Positions 7,816-16,838 of a DNA stretch of 64,000 bases are shown here, one piece after another. Made by a program: the position numbers and the translations under genes. The notes under the pieces were generated by a model. That model was not told the DNA's origin. It saw only the letters and a list, made by a program, of their open reading frames with translations, and ran no database searches. Source of the DNA: Candidatus Hydrogenedentota bacterium. Its GTDB lineage: Bacteria; Hydrogenedentota; Hydrogenedentia; Hydrogenedentales; SLHB01. The stretch lies in assembly GCA_020848835.1 (NCBI GenBank), contig JADLHJ010000069.1, positions 1 through 64,000 on the forward strand, in the 5' to 3' direction. Numbering within the stretch: position 1 is the stretch's first letter; the number at the start of each line of letters is the position of its first letter.

Positions 7816-9101
7816 CAACCCAAAAAACGAAACCGGTTCAGAATGCGGCGCTCAATAAAGAAGCCGCCGTTGGCGATACGAATACGGACGTTCCCAGCGC
7901 CCATGTAATGCCTACCCATTGCCCATATAGGCAAGCATCCCTCCTGCAGCAGGCACTTTCTCCAGATAAGATGCGCGTCGCTTTTTTCCTCGGAGCCGGT
8001 TGCTCCATCCCACTCATTCCCGATGTTGCCGGTCTCACGAATAAAATTGTGCAAAGCCTCGAGGCCTCCAAGGATTTTGCTTCTCCTTTTAAGGCGATAA
8101 AGGCTCGTTTATCCCTACCTGAAAATACATCGGCAACCATCGAAGACATTCTAACATTGGTGCGTACTCTCATTGACGTCGCCGGTCCTAATGGCGTCGA
8201 CGGGGTAGCCGGGGACGTTCTTGCAAAGCTTGATCAAGAGATATGCTTCATTACAACGCAACTTGTGAGCGTGCGACTACCGAACAACGATACCGCATAC
8301 CACAAGGTTGCCTCATGGATCGGGGCAATTGATCGTCGCGCTCCCGTAGAACTCTTTACAACAAATTATGACTTATTAATTGAACAAGCCCTTGAAGAAT
8401 GTCGTGTTCCATTCTTTGACGGCTTTGTTGGCTCGCATCGCCCATTTTTTGATTTGAAGTCTACGGACCTGGATCACGACTTCTTGCCCTCGCGTTGGGC
8501 ACGTCTATGGAAGATTCATGGTTCGATCAATTGGTGGCGTGACTCCAGTGGAAACGTCGAACGTCGAGAGAAAGTTCAGGACGGCGAATATCGGCAGATG
8601 ATTTATCCATCGCACCTGAAGTATGACCAAAGCCGACGAATGCCGTACCTAGCAATGTTGGATCGCTTGAGAAGGTTTCTCACTTCTGGACAGGCAGTTC
8701 TCGTTACCTGCGGCTACTCGTTCAGCGATCAACATCTCAATGAAGTGATCATGGATGGTTTAACGAGTAACCCCAACGCCGTTTGTTTTGGATTGTATTA
8801 TAAGGATCGCGGCACGCTCCCGCCTGCTGTCCGTCAGCGTATACGCCAGCATCCTAATTTCCGGCTCCTTGCTCTCGACGGAGCTGTTTTTGGCACGCTT
8901 GAGAGAGATTGGCATGCGGATCCAAAGCCCGAACATCCGCTACATGCTATTGCAGCTCGCGACGGTGAAGTTAAGCGCGAAACGACTTCTAGCCAGGCAA
9001 ATTGCAAGTTCCTACTGGGAGACTTCAGTGATCTCGGCCAATTCCTCGCGTGGCAATTAGCACAACAAGATTCTGACTCAGGCCCCGACCATGCCAAATG
9101 A
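7812..9101 (+). CDS. SIR2-family NADase of SIR2-HerA defence
   Basis: The protein has 429 residues. The SIR2 Rossmann domain runs from about 52 to 330: FFLGAGCS (58-65) binds NAD, FTTNYD (182-187) carries Asn185, and KIHGS holds catalytic His236; CGYSFSD follows near 315. All are intact, so NAD hydrolysis is plausible. In characterised SIR2-HerA (Nezha) systems the SIR2 protein forms a large complex with HerA and depletes NAD during phage infection. The start at 7812 overlaps the DUF2130 stop (ATGA), and the end overlaps HerA by 11 bp. The first about 45 residues are polar and probably disordered; a long upstream open frame is only the shadow of DUF2130. Confidence 0.9.
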   Translation: MTTQKTKPVQNAALNKEAAVGDTNTDVPSAHVMPTHCPYRQASLLQQALSPDKMRVAFFLGAGCSIPLIPDVAGLTNKIVQSLEASKDFASPFKAIKARLSLPENTSATIEDILTLVRTLIDVAGPNGVDGVAGDVLAKLDQEICFITTQLVSVRLPNNDTAYHKVASWIGAIDRRAPVELFTTNYDLLIEQALEECRVPFFDGFVGSHRPFFDLKSTDLDHDFLPSRWARLWKIHGSINWWRDSSGNVERREKVQDGEYRQMIYPSHLKYDQSRRMPYLAMLDRLRRFLTSGQAVLVTCGYSFSDQHLNEVIMDGLTSNPNAVCFGLYYKDRGTLPPAVRQRIRQHPNFRLLALDGAVFGTLERDWHADPKPEHPLHAIAARDGEVKRETTSSQANCKFLLGDFSDLGQFLAWQLAQQDSDSGPDHAK

Positions 9102-11022
9102 TCCTTCCCATATCGGCACTGTACAAGATGTGCAAGGTGCTACCGTGACAGTGGAACTTGGCGCGGACACAATAACCGGACTCACGTTCGTGCATGGAGA
9201 CGCCTATCGCGTCGGGCAAGTCGGTAGCTTCGTCCGTATTCCGCTGGGTTTTGTAAACCTCTATGGCATAGTCTCGCAGGTAGGTGCTGGTGCCGCTCCG
9301 GTGCGCGATGGAGACCTACATCCGTTCGGAAATCGTTGGCTTCGAATACAGTTGGTTGGAGAAGCGACCAGGGGAGGCCACTTCGAGCGAGGTGTCTCGC
9401 AACACCCCACTATAAATGATCCAGTTCACATCGTAACGGAGCTAGATCTTCAGGGAATATATGGGCCAGGCGAACCAACCGACTATGTCACCATTGGTCA
9501 CCTAGCAAGCGCCGAGTCCATCCCCGCACTGGTCAACATTAATAAGCTCATCACACGCCACTCCGCAGTGCTTGGAACAACCGGCGCGGGGAAATCAACT
9601 ACAGTGGCAGGACTTTTAACTTCCCTTTCCGATTCTAGTCGATTTCCCTCCGCGAGAATTCTAATCCTAGACATACATGGTGAATACCCAAAAGCCCTTT
9701 CTGATCGCGCTTCGGTGTTCCGCGTCACTGCAAATCTTGCTCGCCACGAGCAGACGCTGCTAATTCCGTTTTGGGCGCTCAAGTTTGAAGAATTTGTTGC
9801 ACTCGCCTTTGACAGGCTAAATGACTCCCAACTTGCAGCCGTAGCGGATCAAGTCGTCGCGCTTAAGAAGGAGTCTATCGCCTCCCGTGCTCTAATCGGA
9901 ATCACCGCAGATGAAATTACCGTCGATTCTCCCGTACCATTTTGCTTGCACAAACTATGGTTTGAACTCCATAAGAGAGAACACCACACGCTAATCCCTA
10001 AACCCGGCGGCAGCGCCGATGAGGTGGAACCCGCCTACGTCCTTGATGCCAACAGCAAGCCGGTCCAGCTTGGTGACTCCATGTCCGTCACTCCTCCGCT
10101 CTATCGCACGGTCAAGACGACAGGACCCGCTCCCGAGCGAGTTCAGCACGGTCGAGATCCTCTAGGCATACGGCAACAATTAGCCAGCCTGGCATGGAAG
10201 CTACGTGATCCGTCCTTTGCTTTTCTCTTCAATCCCGGTGATCTGCGACCTAATAATGAAGGAGTTACCGTGCGAGACTTGGATTCACTCCTCGAAGACT
10301 GGATAGGTGGTCCCCAACCTATCACTATTCTCGATTTGTCTGGCATTCCATCTATCGTTCTCGACAAACTGATCGGCGCGTTACTTCGCATCATCTACGA
10401 CGCCATATTTTGGGCGCGAAACATTCCTGAAGGTGGACGGGAGCGTCCATTGTTACTTGTCCTTGAAGAAGCGCATGCATATCTTCATGCTGGCAATTCT
10501 GGCCCCGCCGCCACTGCCGTACGGCGAATCGCTAAGGAGGGTCGCAAGTATGGAGTCGGAATGATGATTGTGAGCCAGCGTCCATCTGAGATTGATGCCA
10601 CGATTCTTTCTCAGTGCGGGACTTTTTTTGCAATGAGACTGGCAAATGATACCGACCGTGGACACATCACGAGTGCCGCTTCCGACAACCTAAAAGGCCT
10701 GTTCGACATGCTTGCTATTCTCAGGACAGGAGAAGCAATCATTGTGGGCGAAGCAGTGAGTTTGCCCGTCCGCACACTGATTGATGCCCCCCCTAGACAT
10801 CGTCGTCCAGATAGTGAGGACCCGCGCGTCGCGGTACGAGGCAATCTGCAACAAGACGGATACGATGGCCCCGGTGGCTGGAATCAAATGCGTGATACCT
10901 CCGATTACAAGGCCGTAGTTCGGCAGTGGCGTAAACAGTCTCCATATTATGAACATGAGAACACAGCCTCGACGACGGTCGAGCCGACCAAGCCGGAGGA
11001 ATCAAAAGATGGATTGGATTGA
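9091..11022 (+). CDS. herA: HerA-type hexameric ATPase/helicase
   Basis: The protein has 643 residues, typical for bacterial HerA. The HAS-barrel domain occupies about 1-130, then comes Walker A GTTGAGKST (162-170) and the DIHGEYP motif (194-200) characteristic of HerA. A Walker B-like LLLVLEEAHAYL lies near 450, followed by EGRKYGVGMMIVSQRPSEID with the sensor/arginine-finger region. HerA proteins assemble as hexameric rings that translocate DNA. Paired with SIR2 they form an anti-phage complex in which HerA is the ATPase scaffold. The start lies inside the SIR2 gene (11-bp overlap). Residues about 290-340 are an insertion-like polar stretch. Confidence 0.93.
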   Translation: MPNDPSHIGTVQDVQGATVTVELGADTITGLTFVHGDAYRVGQVGSFVRIPLGFVNLYGIVSQVGAGAAPVRDGDLHPFGNRWLRIQLVGEATRGGHFERGVSQHPTINDPVHIVTELDLQGIYGPGEPTDYVTIGHLASAESIPALVNINKLITRHSAVLGTTGAGKSTTVAGLLTSLSDSSRFPSARILILDIHGEYPKALSDRASVFRVTANLARHEQTLLIPFWALKFEEFVALAFDRLNDSQLAAVADQVVALKKESIASRALIGITADEITVDSPVPFCLHKLWFELHKREHHTLIPKPGGSADEVEPAYVLDANSKPVQLGDSMSVTPPLYRTVKTTGPAPERVQHGRDPLGIRQQLASLAWKLRDPSFAFLFNPGDLRPNNEGVTVRDLDSLLEDWIGGPQPITILDLSGIPSIVLDKLIGALLRIIYDAIFWARNIPEGGRERPLLLVLEEAHAYLHAGNSGPAATAVRRIAKEGRKYGVGMMIVSQRPSEIDATILSQCGTFFAMRLANDTDRGHITSAASDNLKGLFDMLAILRTGEAIIVGEAVSLPVRTLIDAPPRHRRPDSEDPRVAVRGNLQQDGYDGPGGWNQMRDTSDYKAVVRQWRKQSPYYEHENTASTTVEPTKPEESKDGLD

Positions 11023-11221
11023 CACACCCGAATCGTCAAACCTCGCCCGTTTCGGCTATGAACCAACTACGCTTATTCTCACCGTAGAGTTCAAGAACGG
11101 CGGTACGTACAACTACTACGACGTACCAAGCGTTCTTTTCGAGGAAATGAAGAATACTCCCTCTAAAGGAGGTTTTCTCGCACAAAGAATCAAGGGCACC
11201 TACCGATACGCCAGAGCATGA
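11009..11221 (+). CDS. KTSC domain small protein
   Basis: The protein has 70 residues, essentially one KTSC domain (MDWIDTPESSNLARFGY..., TYNYYDVP, and a C-terminal GTYRYARA). These domains resemble the C-terminal part of some lysyl-tRNA synthetases and are scattered on phages and mobile elements; their role is not established. ATG 11009 is preceded by GGAGGA at 10995 and overlaps the end of herA by 14 bp, so it belongs to the same transcript. It may be a defence accessory or simply a coupled passenger. Confidence 0.88.
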   Translation: MDWIDTPESSNLARFGYEPTTLILTVEFKNGGTYNYYDVPSVLFEEMKNTPSKGGFLAQRIKGTYRYARA

Positions 11222-11260
11222 CATCTGCCTAGCAGATTTGCCTCGTCAGGGCTTATTCCT

Positions 11261-11413
11261 ATGAATAAAACGAAACTTGAGTTGACCTGGATTGGAAAAG
11301 AAAATCGCCCGTCGAAACGGCGGGCACTTTCTCAGACGACGGTCCTCGTGTCCACAGTGCGTAACGAGGAACCCGAAGAAGCGATCAAGCAGGGCAATCA
11401 GCTGCGCGCGTGA
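11261..11413 (+). pseudogene. 5' remnant of a type III-like DNA methyltransferase
   Basis: A 50-codon frame whose first 17 residues (MNKTKLELTWIGKENRP) match the typical opening of site-specific DNA methyltransferases associated with type III-like restriction loci. After that the similarity stops: no DPPY or SAM motif follows and a stop comes at 11411. This looks like a truncated gene start left by a deletion. The homology ends where a terminator-like hairpin begins. Confidence 0.55.
11307..11333 (+). terminator. Probable terminator of the SIR2-HerA operon
   Basis: GCCCGTCG and CGGCGGGC form an 8-bp GC-rich stem (one G-T pair) around AAA, followed by ACTTTCTC. The T-run is imperfect. It lies 86 bp after the KTSC stop. 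A smaller dyad, ATCTGC-CTA-GCAGAT, sits at 11223-11237 directly after that stop. Confidence 0.5.
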
Positions 11414-12444
11414 TCGCCTCCTGTGCTAGCGACCGTTAACGGCCGGACCCCAACAGCGACGTAATCTTGCGACCTTTGGGGCGAGTGCCCACGGTTACCC
11501 AATAATACACCCGCCATTATTTCGCGCGGATAAGCGTTTTCTATTGTTCGTTACGGCCGGGCTCCAATGCTAGGGAAATGCATTTTAAATCCCCTCTAGA
11601 GAGTCGCATAAGATTTCCCAATTGCTTTCGATCACAAGTCACCTTTCGCCAGCCGCCAATGCATAACGATCCCGAAATAGGAATCGTTTTGCAGCAAAAA
11701 CCTCCCCAATTCTTACCTAATTGCGCATGGCTGCAAAATTGCCTGCGGTTGTCATGCTCGGACAGCTAGCTTAAACTATGCAGCGACAAGGTTTTACACC
11801 ACACCTGCTATGACGAAAATCAGGCTAAAATCGGGTCCTTTTGAGAACGCCTTAGATCTGGCGTTGCTCCGGGTGAGTAGTCCAAATGTACTGAAATGAG
11901 CGATCCCCTGGGTCACTTCAAGGTCACTCTATCGATTTTATTGGGGTTTTTGATGGCTGTCGGCGAATCACGGTCTCTCCGCCATTTAGCCAATTTCACC
12001 GTTTTTAGGGCGGATTTGCGAGTAAATTTGCGCAAAATGGAGTGCAATAACCTTTGGTAGTGACCCGGCCACTTTTCAGCGCTGACTCGTACTTGTGTAC
12101 TACCAAATTTAACGTTAGGGTTGGATGGTGCGAAAGACTTCGGAAATCCGAACTTTTCTTCTGTGAGCCGCCTCCACTTCGCCCAACTGGCTTGTCACTT
12201 AGATGCGCTGGTTGATGTTGTCAACGTGCTCGCGCGCTTCGTCGGGAGTCATCGCTCGCCATCTCCTTCATTTTAACTTTTTGGCCCACAGTGCTTGGGC
12301 ACATGCTGCACATGCACCTTGGCGGTTTTCTCGCATGCGGGAGCAAGAAAGGCGTCTGTGCGATTCGGATGAGATTTTCGACTGCGCGATACTTAGCATT
12401 GACCCGAATGGCCCGACTTCGCGGCCATGCGTCAATGTACGTCT
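11414..12444. other. Non-coding or decayed DNA
   Basis: About 1 kb with frequent stops in all frames and no frame that I recognise. Two loosely similar segments with GTTA(A)CGGCCGG occur near 11434 and 11550. GTAC-TTGT-GTAC forms a short dyad near 12092. It is probably the scar of deletions between the defence module and the polysaccharide locus. Confidence 0.5.
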
Positions 12445-12666
12445 TTAATTGGACCTTGCGCGTGCGCGGCTTTTTGCTGGGTGCGTAACGCGTGCCCTGC
12501 GCTGGTCCTCAATTCGCCTCGCATCCTCAAGTGAATGTTGAAGGCGTTGCGATCGCTCTGTGACTGCGGCTTTGTGAAGCGCGCTCTGGCGGCGGATCCT
12601 AAGAGTCGTGCAGATGATCGCGATGAATGAACCCGTTATCAAGAGCCGTGTCTCGCGCCACGACAT
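12445..12666 (-). CDS. Possible small membrane protein, doubtful
   Basis: A 73-residue frame that begins 38 bp after the frameshifted gene at 12705-13017 ends. Residues about 8-23 (LLITGSFIAIICTTLR) could be one membrane segment, followed by a basic helical tail. There is no ribosome site to support it, and its surroundings are decayed. It may be a chance frame. Confidence 0.25.
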   Translation of the reverse strand: MSWRETRLLITGSFIAIICTTLRIRRQSALHKAAVTERSQRLQHSLEDARRIEDQRRARVTHPAKSRARARSN

Positions 12667-12704
12667 TATCGTTTTAATCGAAACCGCCAGCTAATGGATG
12701 CGGC

Positions 12705-13017
12705 CTAATCTGTATTTACCATACTTTGAAATTGCTGAAGACAACTATCACAGGCCACAAGAAGCCAACCAAGATGTTGGAAACCGGGACGAGCTTGGTC
12801 GTCATCCAATTTGGCGAGACAACGAGCATGATAGAGGATTGTAGCCAGCTTTTCAGAAATTTTCGGCGTCCTTAATCCTTACGTCGTTTTCCTCCTTGAC
12901 GATATTCACAAGAGCGGCAATTGAGCTATACGCAGTGGTCAAATCATTGGGAGTACCGCATTCCATAAATTTCGCTATTTCGCGGATTCTTTCCAACGGG
13001 CGGACAACATCTGCCAT
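12705..13017 (-). pseudogene. Frameshifted paralogue of the 49382-49726 gene
   Basis: Read from ATG at 13017, the first codons give MADVVRPLERIREIAKFMEC and TTAYSSIAALVNIVK, nearly the same as the intact gene at 49382 (MADIVRPLERIREIAKAMEG, TSAYSSIAAMVDIV). The frame then hits TGA near 12865. In another frame the homology resumes (LYHARCLAKLDDD and ARPGFQHLGWLL) and ends at TAG 12705. The middle segment is also shortened. This is a dead copy of an unknown gene family with a live copy at the other end of the polysaccharide locus. Confidence 0.82.
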
Positions 13018-13146
13018 ACATGGCCCTCTCTCAGGTGAATGTTTAACAATCTAGCGCAAGAACACAACGAGTTCAAATGATTACGCTTGAAGTTCCGCGC
13101 CCAAAGCTGTTAACTATTGACTCTCCTCCCCAAAAGCGTACCCCAT

Positions 13147-13375
13147 TAACCCGCGTGCCGCTCACTGCACTTGCCCCGCTTCATCAAGTCTTTCATGATG
13201 GCACGTTTGGGCGGGGCCTGCTACTTTTCTGAGTCGATCTCCTTGAGCAGCTGCATGTCCAGCGCCTGGTCCTCCACCAGTTTTTGAGCCGGACATTCTC
13301 GCCTTCCAGCTGCTTGAGCTGCTGCAATTCCGAAACATCCATGCCGCCCATATTGTTTAGCTTGCCCTCGAAGCC
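13147..13375 (-). mobile_element. IS3-family orfA fragment
   Basis: The reverse strand reads GGMDVSELQQLKQLEGENVR, then after a one-base frameshift EDQALDMQLLKEIDSEK. This is the leucine-zipper part of IS3-family OrfA, the same region as in the remnant at 50.5-50.8 kb (GGMEVSDVQRLKQLEDENVR, ADQALGIQLLKEINAKKW). Both the helix-turn-helix start and OrfB are missing. The two copies differ at many positions, so they are separate old insertions or long-diverged. Confidence 0.75.
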
Positions 13376-13486
13376 ATTTGATTCGATTCGACATGGCAGG
13401 CTAAATTGTCCAAGTATCCAAGTATTCTGGAATCACCTAGGCCTGATCGGAATCGCCGTTCAGCCTGTGCACGAAAGGATCCTCAC

Positions 13487-14716
13487 GTGAATTCGAAGTT
13501 CGCTCAGCTTGAGCCGGTCTCCTTCGTATTACTGCTAGCGCTCACAATAATTTCTGGATGCAGCCAGCCCGACGCCTCCCCTGCAAAAACAGCGGGCCTC
13601 GCGTCCGTACCACCTCAACCTTTGGCTACTCCGCAATCCGCGGAACCCGAGCCGCTAAAGACCGAGCAGCCAACAGCTCCGCCCGCCAATCATGCGCCTG
13701 CGGTGACTACTCCAGAAAATGAAGTTCGTCCCGCAGCTTCCACAAAGTCGACGACAGGTGAGGCCCCACAGCAACAATATTTGGAGTCTGTCTTTCTTTC
13801 CAAGGCAGAGTTCTCGTCCGATCAAGACGGCAAACCGAAGGGTTGGTGGGTTTCGGATTCGAAGTCGATAAAGAAGAGTAATGTGAAAGGGCCTGCCGAT
13901 TCGGCCGCGTGGACAGTAACATCGGGCAAGTCAGACGAAGTACGTCTAGTACGATCCGTCTATGCGGACTTGAGCGACGAAAAAATTGGGGTGAAGGTGT
14001 TTGTTAAAGCCGCGGAACCGGAAACGGTGAAGTTGGCCATTGTCTGCAAATCCGACGCGGGGGAATTCTTCAAATCGGCAATAAACAAAGGCGGAGACGA
14101 TTGGCAGGAACTTTCGCTGGAAGCGCAATTGCCCAAGGCAATTGAGAAGGATTCACTCAGCGTACGTGTTGCGATCGCGCCGGGACTTAAAAGCCCAATT
14201 GAGTTGGCGAATGCTGAGGTTAATCGCTTTACAAAAGTTGCAGCCGCCTCGATGCAGATGTTCCCGGTCTTGAAGCGTGAACACTTTGCGATTGCAGAGG
14301 ATGGTTTACCGAAGGGATGGTGGGCATCCGCCAGGGACCGCGTGAAAGTGAGCGGTGAAACGGGCGTATGCGGCGATTTGGCCTGGTCGCTTCAGCCAGA
14401 CGCAAAGACGGACGTAGTGATATCGCGCAGCGTCTATGCGGACCTGAGCGGGATGCGGATCGAAATCATTGCGCACGTCAAGTCTGCCGAGAAGGAAAAG
14501 GTCGTCTTATCCCTTAATGGCAAATCCAATGACAAGGACATCTTCGCCGCCGCGCGAAACGCAGGCACGGGCGACTGGGAAGAACTGCACATTGTGCACG
14601 ACCTTCCGCAAGAAGTCGATCCGGATTCGCTCTCGGCACGCGTCACGTTGCTGTCGGGAGCCAAGGTTCCTGCCGAAATCTCGTGCGTTGAGATTAATAA
14701 AGTGGCCGCGAAATAG
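13487..14716 (+). CDS. Lipoprotein with two GWW beta-sandwich domains
   Basis: The protein has 409 residues from GTG 13487 (AAAGGA 9 bases upstream). This start gives a proper lipoprotein signal ending ISGC; the in-frame ATG at 13406 would add 27 polar residues. After a Pro/Ala/Thr-rich linker there are two tandem repeats of about 145 residues. Each opens with F-x(n)-PKGWW, continues with VRSVYADLS and a strand-rich core, and ends in a VEINK/NAEVNR strand. The pattern resembles carbohydrate-binding jelly-roll modules and recurs in the proteins at 33052 and 45342. Likely role: lipid-anchored polysaccharide-binding or assembly factor. It is the first gene of the polysaccharide locus. Confidence 0.85.
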   Translation: MNSKFAQLEPVSFVLLLALTIISGCSQPDASPAKTAGLASVPPQPLATPQSAEPEPLKTEQPTAPPANHAPAVTTPENEVRPAASTKSTTGEAPQQQYLESVFLSKAEFSSDQDGKPKGWWVSDSKSIKKSNVKGPADSAAWTVTSGKSDEVRLVRSVYADLSDEKIGVKVFVKAAEPETVKLAIVCKSDAGEFFKSAINKGGDDWQELSLEAQLPKAIEKDSLSVRVAIAPGLKSPIELANAEVNRFTKVAAASMQMFPVLKREHFAIAEDGLPKGWWASARDRVKVSGETGVCGDLAWSLQPDAKTDVVISRSVYADLSGMRIEIIAHVKSAEKEKVVLSLNGKSNDKDIFAAARNAGTGDWEELHIVHDLPQEVDPDSLSARVTLLSGAKVPAEISCVEINKVAAK

Positions 14717-14754
14717 AACTAGCGTAGAGGACGATTGAATTTGGTCTGCCATAT

Positions 14755-15930
14755 ATGAATTGCGCGAACGGAGTGTCGCACACCATACTCATAACCGTAG
14801 ATTTTCCGCCTATCCGCGGCGGCATAGCCCGCCTGATGCAGTTGACCGCTTCATGCTTTTCATCAGACAGCATTACGGTATATGCGGCTGAACGCGCAGA
14901 CGCAATTCAGTTTGATAGTCACTCGCCGATTCCTGTCAGGCGGTATCGCTACCGAAGTGGCACGAGTCTCTTGACACTCGTTGACACGCTGCGGCTTGCC
15001 GCCACGGTCCTGATGGACATTCGGCGGAAGTCTCCATCGATCCTTTATATCGGTGCATTATGGCCTTTGGGTCTAATTGGATTGATTGGACGGCTTTTCG
15101 GCATTCACTACATCGTCCATGTGTATGGAATGGAAGTGTTACGGTCACGCGGCGCGATCATTGAAGCGTTGCGAAGCCAAATTCTTCGATCTGCTTCTGT
15201 GGTGGTTGCAATCAGCGGATTTACGCGTGAGCTCTCAATATCCAGAGGCGTCAGACCTGACCGAGTTGTCGTGCTTAAACCGACGATTGATCAATCGTTG
15301 TTTCGCAACCATGAAAGCTCGGCATCGATTCGAACGTCCTTGGGGATAAATCGAAAATACATCCTAGTGACCGTTTGCCGACTTTACCCCAGAAAAGGCG
15401 TCGACCGTGTCATTGAAGCATTGCCTGCAGTGCTGGACGAGTTTCCCGACACCGGGTATATCGTTGTGGGCGATGGCCCCGATTTACCGCGTCTTTCCGC
15501 GCTTGCGGATCAGCTTGGAGTATCGCGTGCGATCCAGTTTGTCTCAAGATGTTCCGACGTGGATTTGGTTCGCTATTATCATGCGTGTGACGTATTCGCG
15601 ATGATCAGTCGCTATATCGAAGAGGAGGCCGACGTTGAGGGCTTTGGAATCGTATACCTCGAAGCAAATGCATGCGGGAAACCGGTAGTTGCGGGAAATA
15701 GTGGCGGAGTATCGGACGCCGTCGAAGATCATGTCACGGGTTTATTGGTCAACCCGGAAAGTTCGGATGATGTGGGGACGGCAATACGTGAGCTTTTCCG
15801 CGATCCAGCGCTTGCAGCGCGACTGGGGCAATCAGGATTAGAGCGGCTCGATCGCGAACTGAGTCTGAAATCGTATGCAGAACAAATCCACTCAATCGTG
15901 GGACGTGCGTGGGCCTCAGCGCGGGGCTAA
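14755..15930 (+). CDS. Family 4 glycosyltransferase (GT-B fold)
   Basis: The protein has 391 residues, the usual GT4 length. The N-terminal acceptor domain shows DFPPIRGGIARLMQ; the C-terminal donor domain shows CRLYPRKGVDRVIEALP, VVGDGPDLPRL and the EGFGIVYLEANACGKPVV signature that binds the nucleotide sugar. It should add one sugar to the lipid-linked repeat unit on the cytoplasmic face. It starts 39 bp after the lipoprotein gene. Its TAA stop shares bases CTAA with the stop of the convergent methyltransferase gene. Donor and acceptor cannot be read from sequence. Confidence 0.93.
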   Translation: MNCANGVSHTILITVDFPPIRGGIARLMQLTASCFSSDSITVYAAERADAIQFDSHSPIPVRRYRYRSGTSLLTLVDTLRLAATVLMDIRRKSPSILYIGALWPLGLIGLIGRLFGIHYIVHVYGMEVLRSRGAIIEALRSQILRSASVVVAISGFTRELSISRGVRPDRVVVLKPTIDQSLFRNHESSASIRTSLGINRKYILVTVCRLYPRKGVDRVIEALPAVLDEFPDTGYIVVGDGPDLPRLSALADQLGVSRAIQFVSRCSDVDLVRYYHACDVFAMISRYIEEEADVEGFGIVYLEANACGKPVVAGNSGGVSDAVEDHVTGLLVNPESSDDVGTAIRELFRDPALAARLGQSGLERLDRELSLKSYAEQIHSIVGRAWASARG

Positions 15931-16838
15931 ATCTCATCGAACGACAAGTGCTTTATTAAAGCATATTGTTGATCCAAAGTCCTCTCAACGATTCGATCGA
16001 ATTGCGGTACGAATGCATCTTCAACGCTAACTTCGTCAATGCGACCGGCTGCGGCATCCCGCAGCACGTAAAACGCGTTGACACCCGAACTATCACACCC
16101 GGCAAGCAGGTAACCCTTCTCGGCGGCGAGTTTTGTAAGCGCTGCGAGCGATGCGCCGTAATACAAGCCGGAGGAGTGTTTCCGGTAGCGGCTGAAACCG
16201 GGATCGTACCGCACCGTAAGAGAGCGCACGGGGCCAAAACTGGAGTTGTATTCGATTACAACTACCCGTGGCCGGATGACCGTGATTGCTTTCCAAACCC
16301 AATAATCGTTGCCGTCGATATCCAGCGACAGAAGATCGATCGTCCCCTCGAACCCACGCCTGCTGATCTCGTCGTTAATATTGTCCGCGGTAATAAAGGC
16401 TTGCGTGATGGTTACACGTTTTGCCCGATTACCAAGTCGATCAATGTAGTTTTTCCGCGCGCGCCGAACCATGGGTTCGTCGCACTCAAGCAGCAATCCG
16501 CTCCAACCGAAGTTTAACGAGAGGTTGGCGGTGTTACATTCGAGCCCATCTTCAACGCCAAACTCGATGAAGCGACGGTCGGTAGCTCCTATCACACTTA
16601 GTATGTGCAGAATGATTCCATCTTCGCCATGCTGAGAATAGACCTTCGATTCGAATTGGTGGAGCGGCTGGCGCCACGCACCCTCGCCCATGAGCGAGGC
16701 AAATTCCGAACTTAGCTGACGAATCGCGGCGTGCCGCTGTGCAGCTTCCAACTTCGCCAACTGCCCTGGCAGACCGGCAACACGCAATGCCTTGGTCGTT
16801 GCGCGTGCGACCAAGCGTCTGACAACATGCTTTAGCAT
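15927..16838 (-). CDS. FkbM-like SAM-dependent methyltransferase
   Basis: The protein has 303 residues from the ATG overlapping the flippase stop (ATGCTAA); an ATG 30 bases further upstream (16868) is also possible. A Rossmann methyltransferase core can be followed: RRFIEFGVEDGLECNTANL (SAM-binding loop region), LLLECDEP, and a TIDLLSLDIDGNDYWVW acidic motif. This order and the IDGND motif resemble FkbM-type enzymes that O-methylate sugars. The likely role is methylation of the polysaccharide. It is coupled to the flippase gene. The N-terminal about 60 residues are basic and helical. Confidence 0.82.
   Translation of the reverse strand: MLKHVVRRLVARATTKALRVAGLPGQLAKLEAAQRHAAIRQLSSEFASLMGEGAWRQPLHQFESKVYSQHGEDGIILHILSVIGATDRRFIEFGVEDGLECNTANLSLNFGWSGLLLECDEPMVRRARKNYIDRLGNRAKRVTITQAFITADNINDEISRRGFEGTIDLLSLDIDGNDYWVWKAITVIRPRVVVIEYNSSFGPVRSLTVRYDPGFSRYRKHSSGLYYGASLAALTKLAAEKGYLLAGCDSSGVNAFYVLRDAAAGRIDEVSVEDAFVPQFDRIVERTLDQQYALIKHLSFDEI

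Noticed and set aside
13406-13486. Upstream ATG start of the GWW lipoprotein
   Set aside because: The additional 27 residues are polar and would bury the lipoprotein signal; GTG 13487 has a proper ribosome site.
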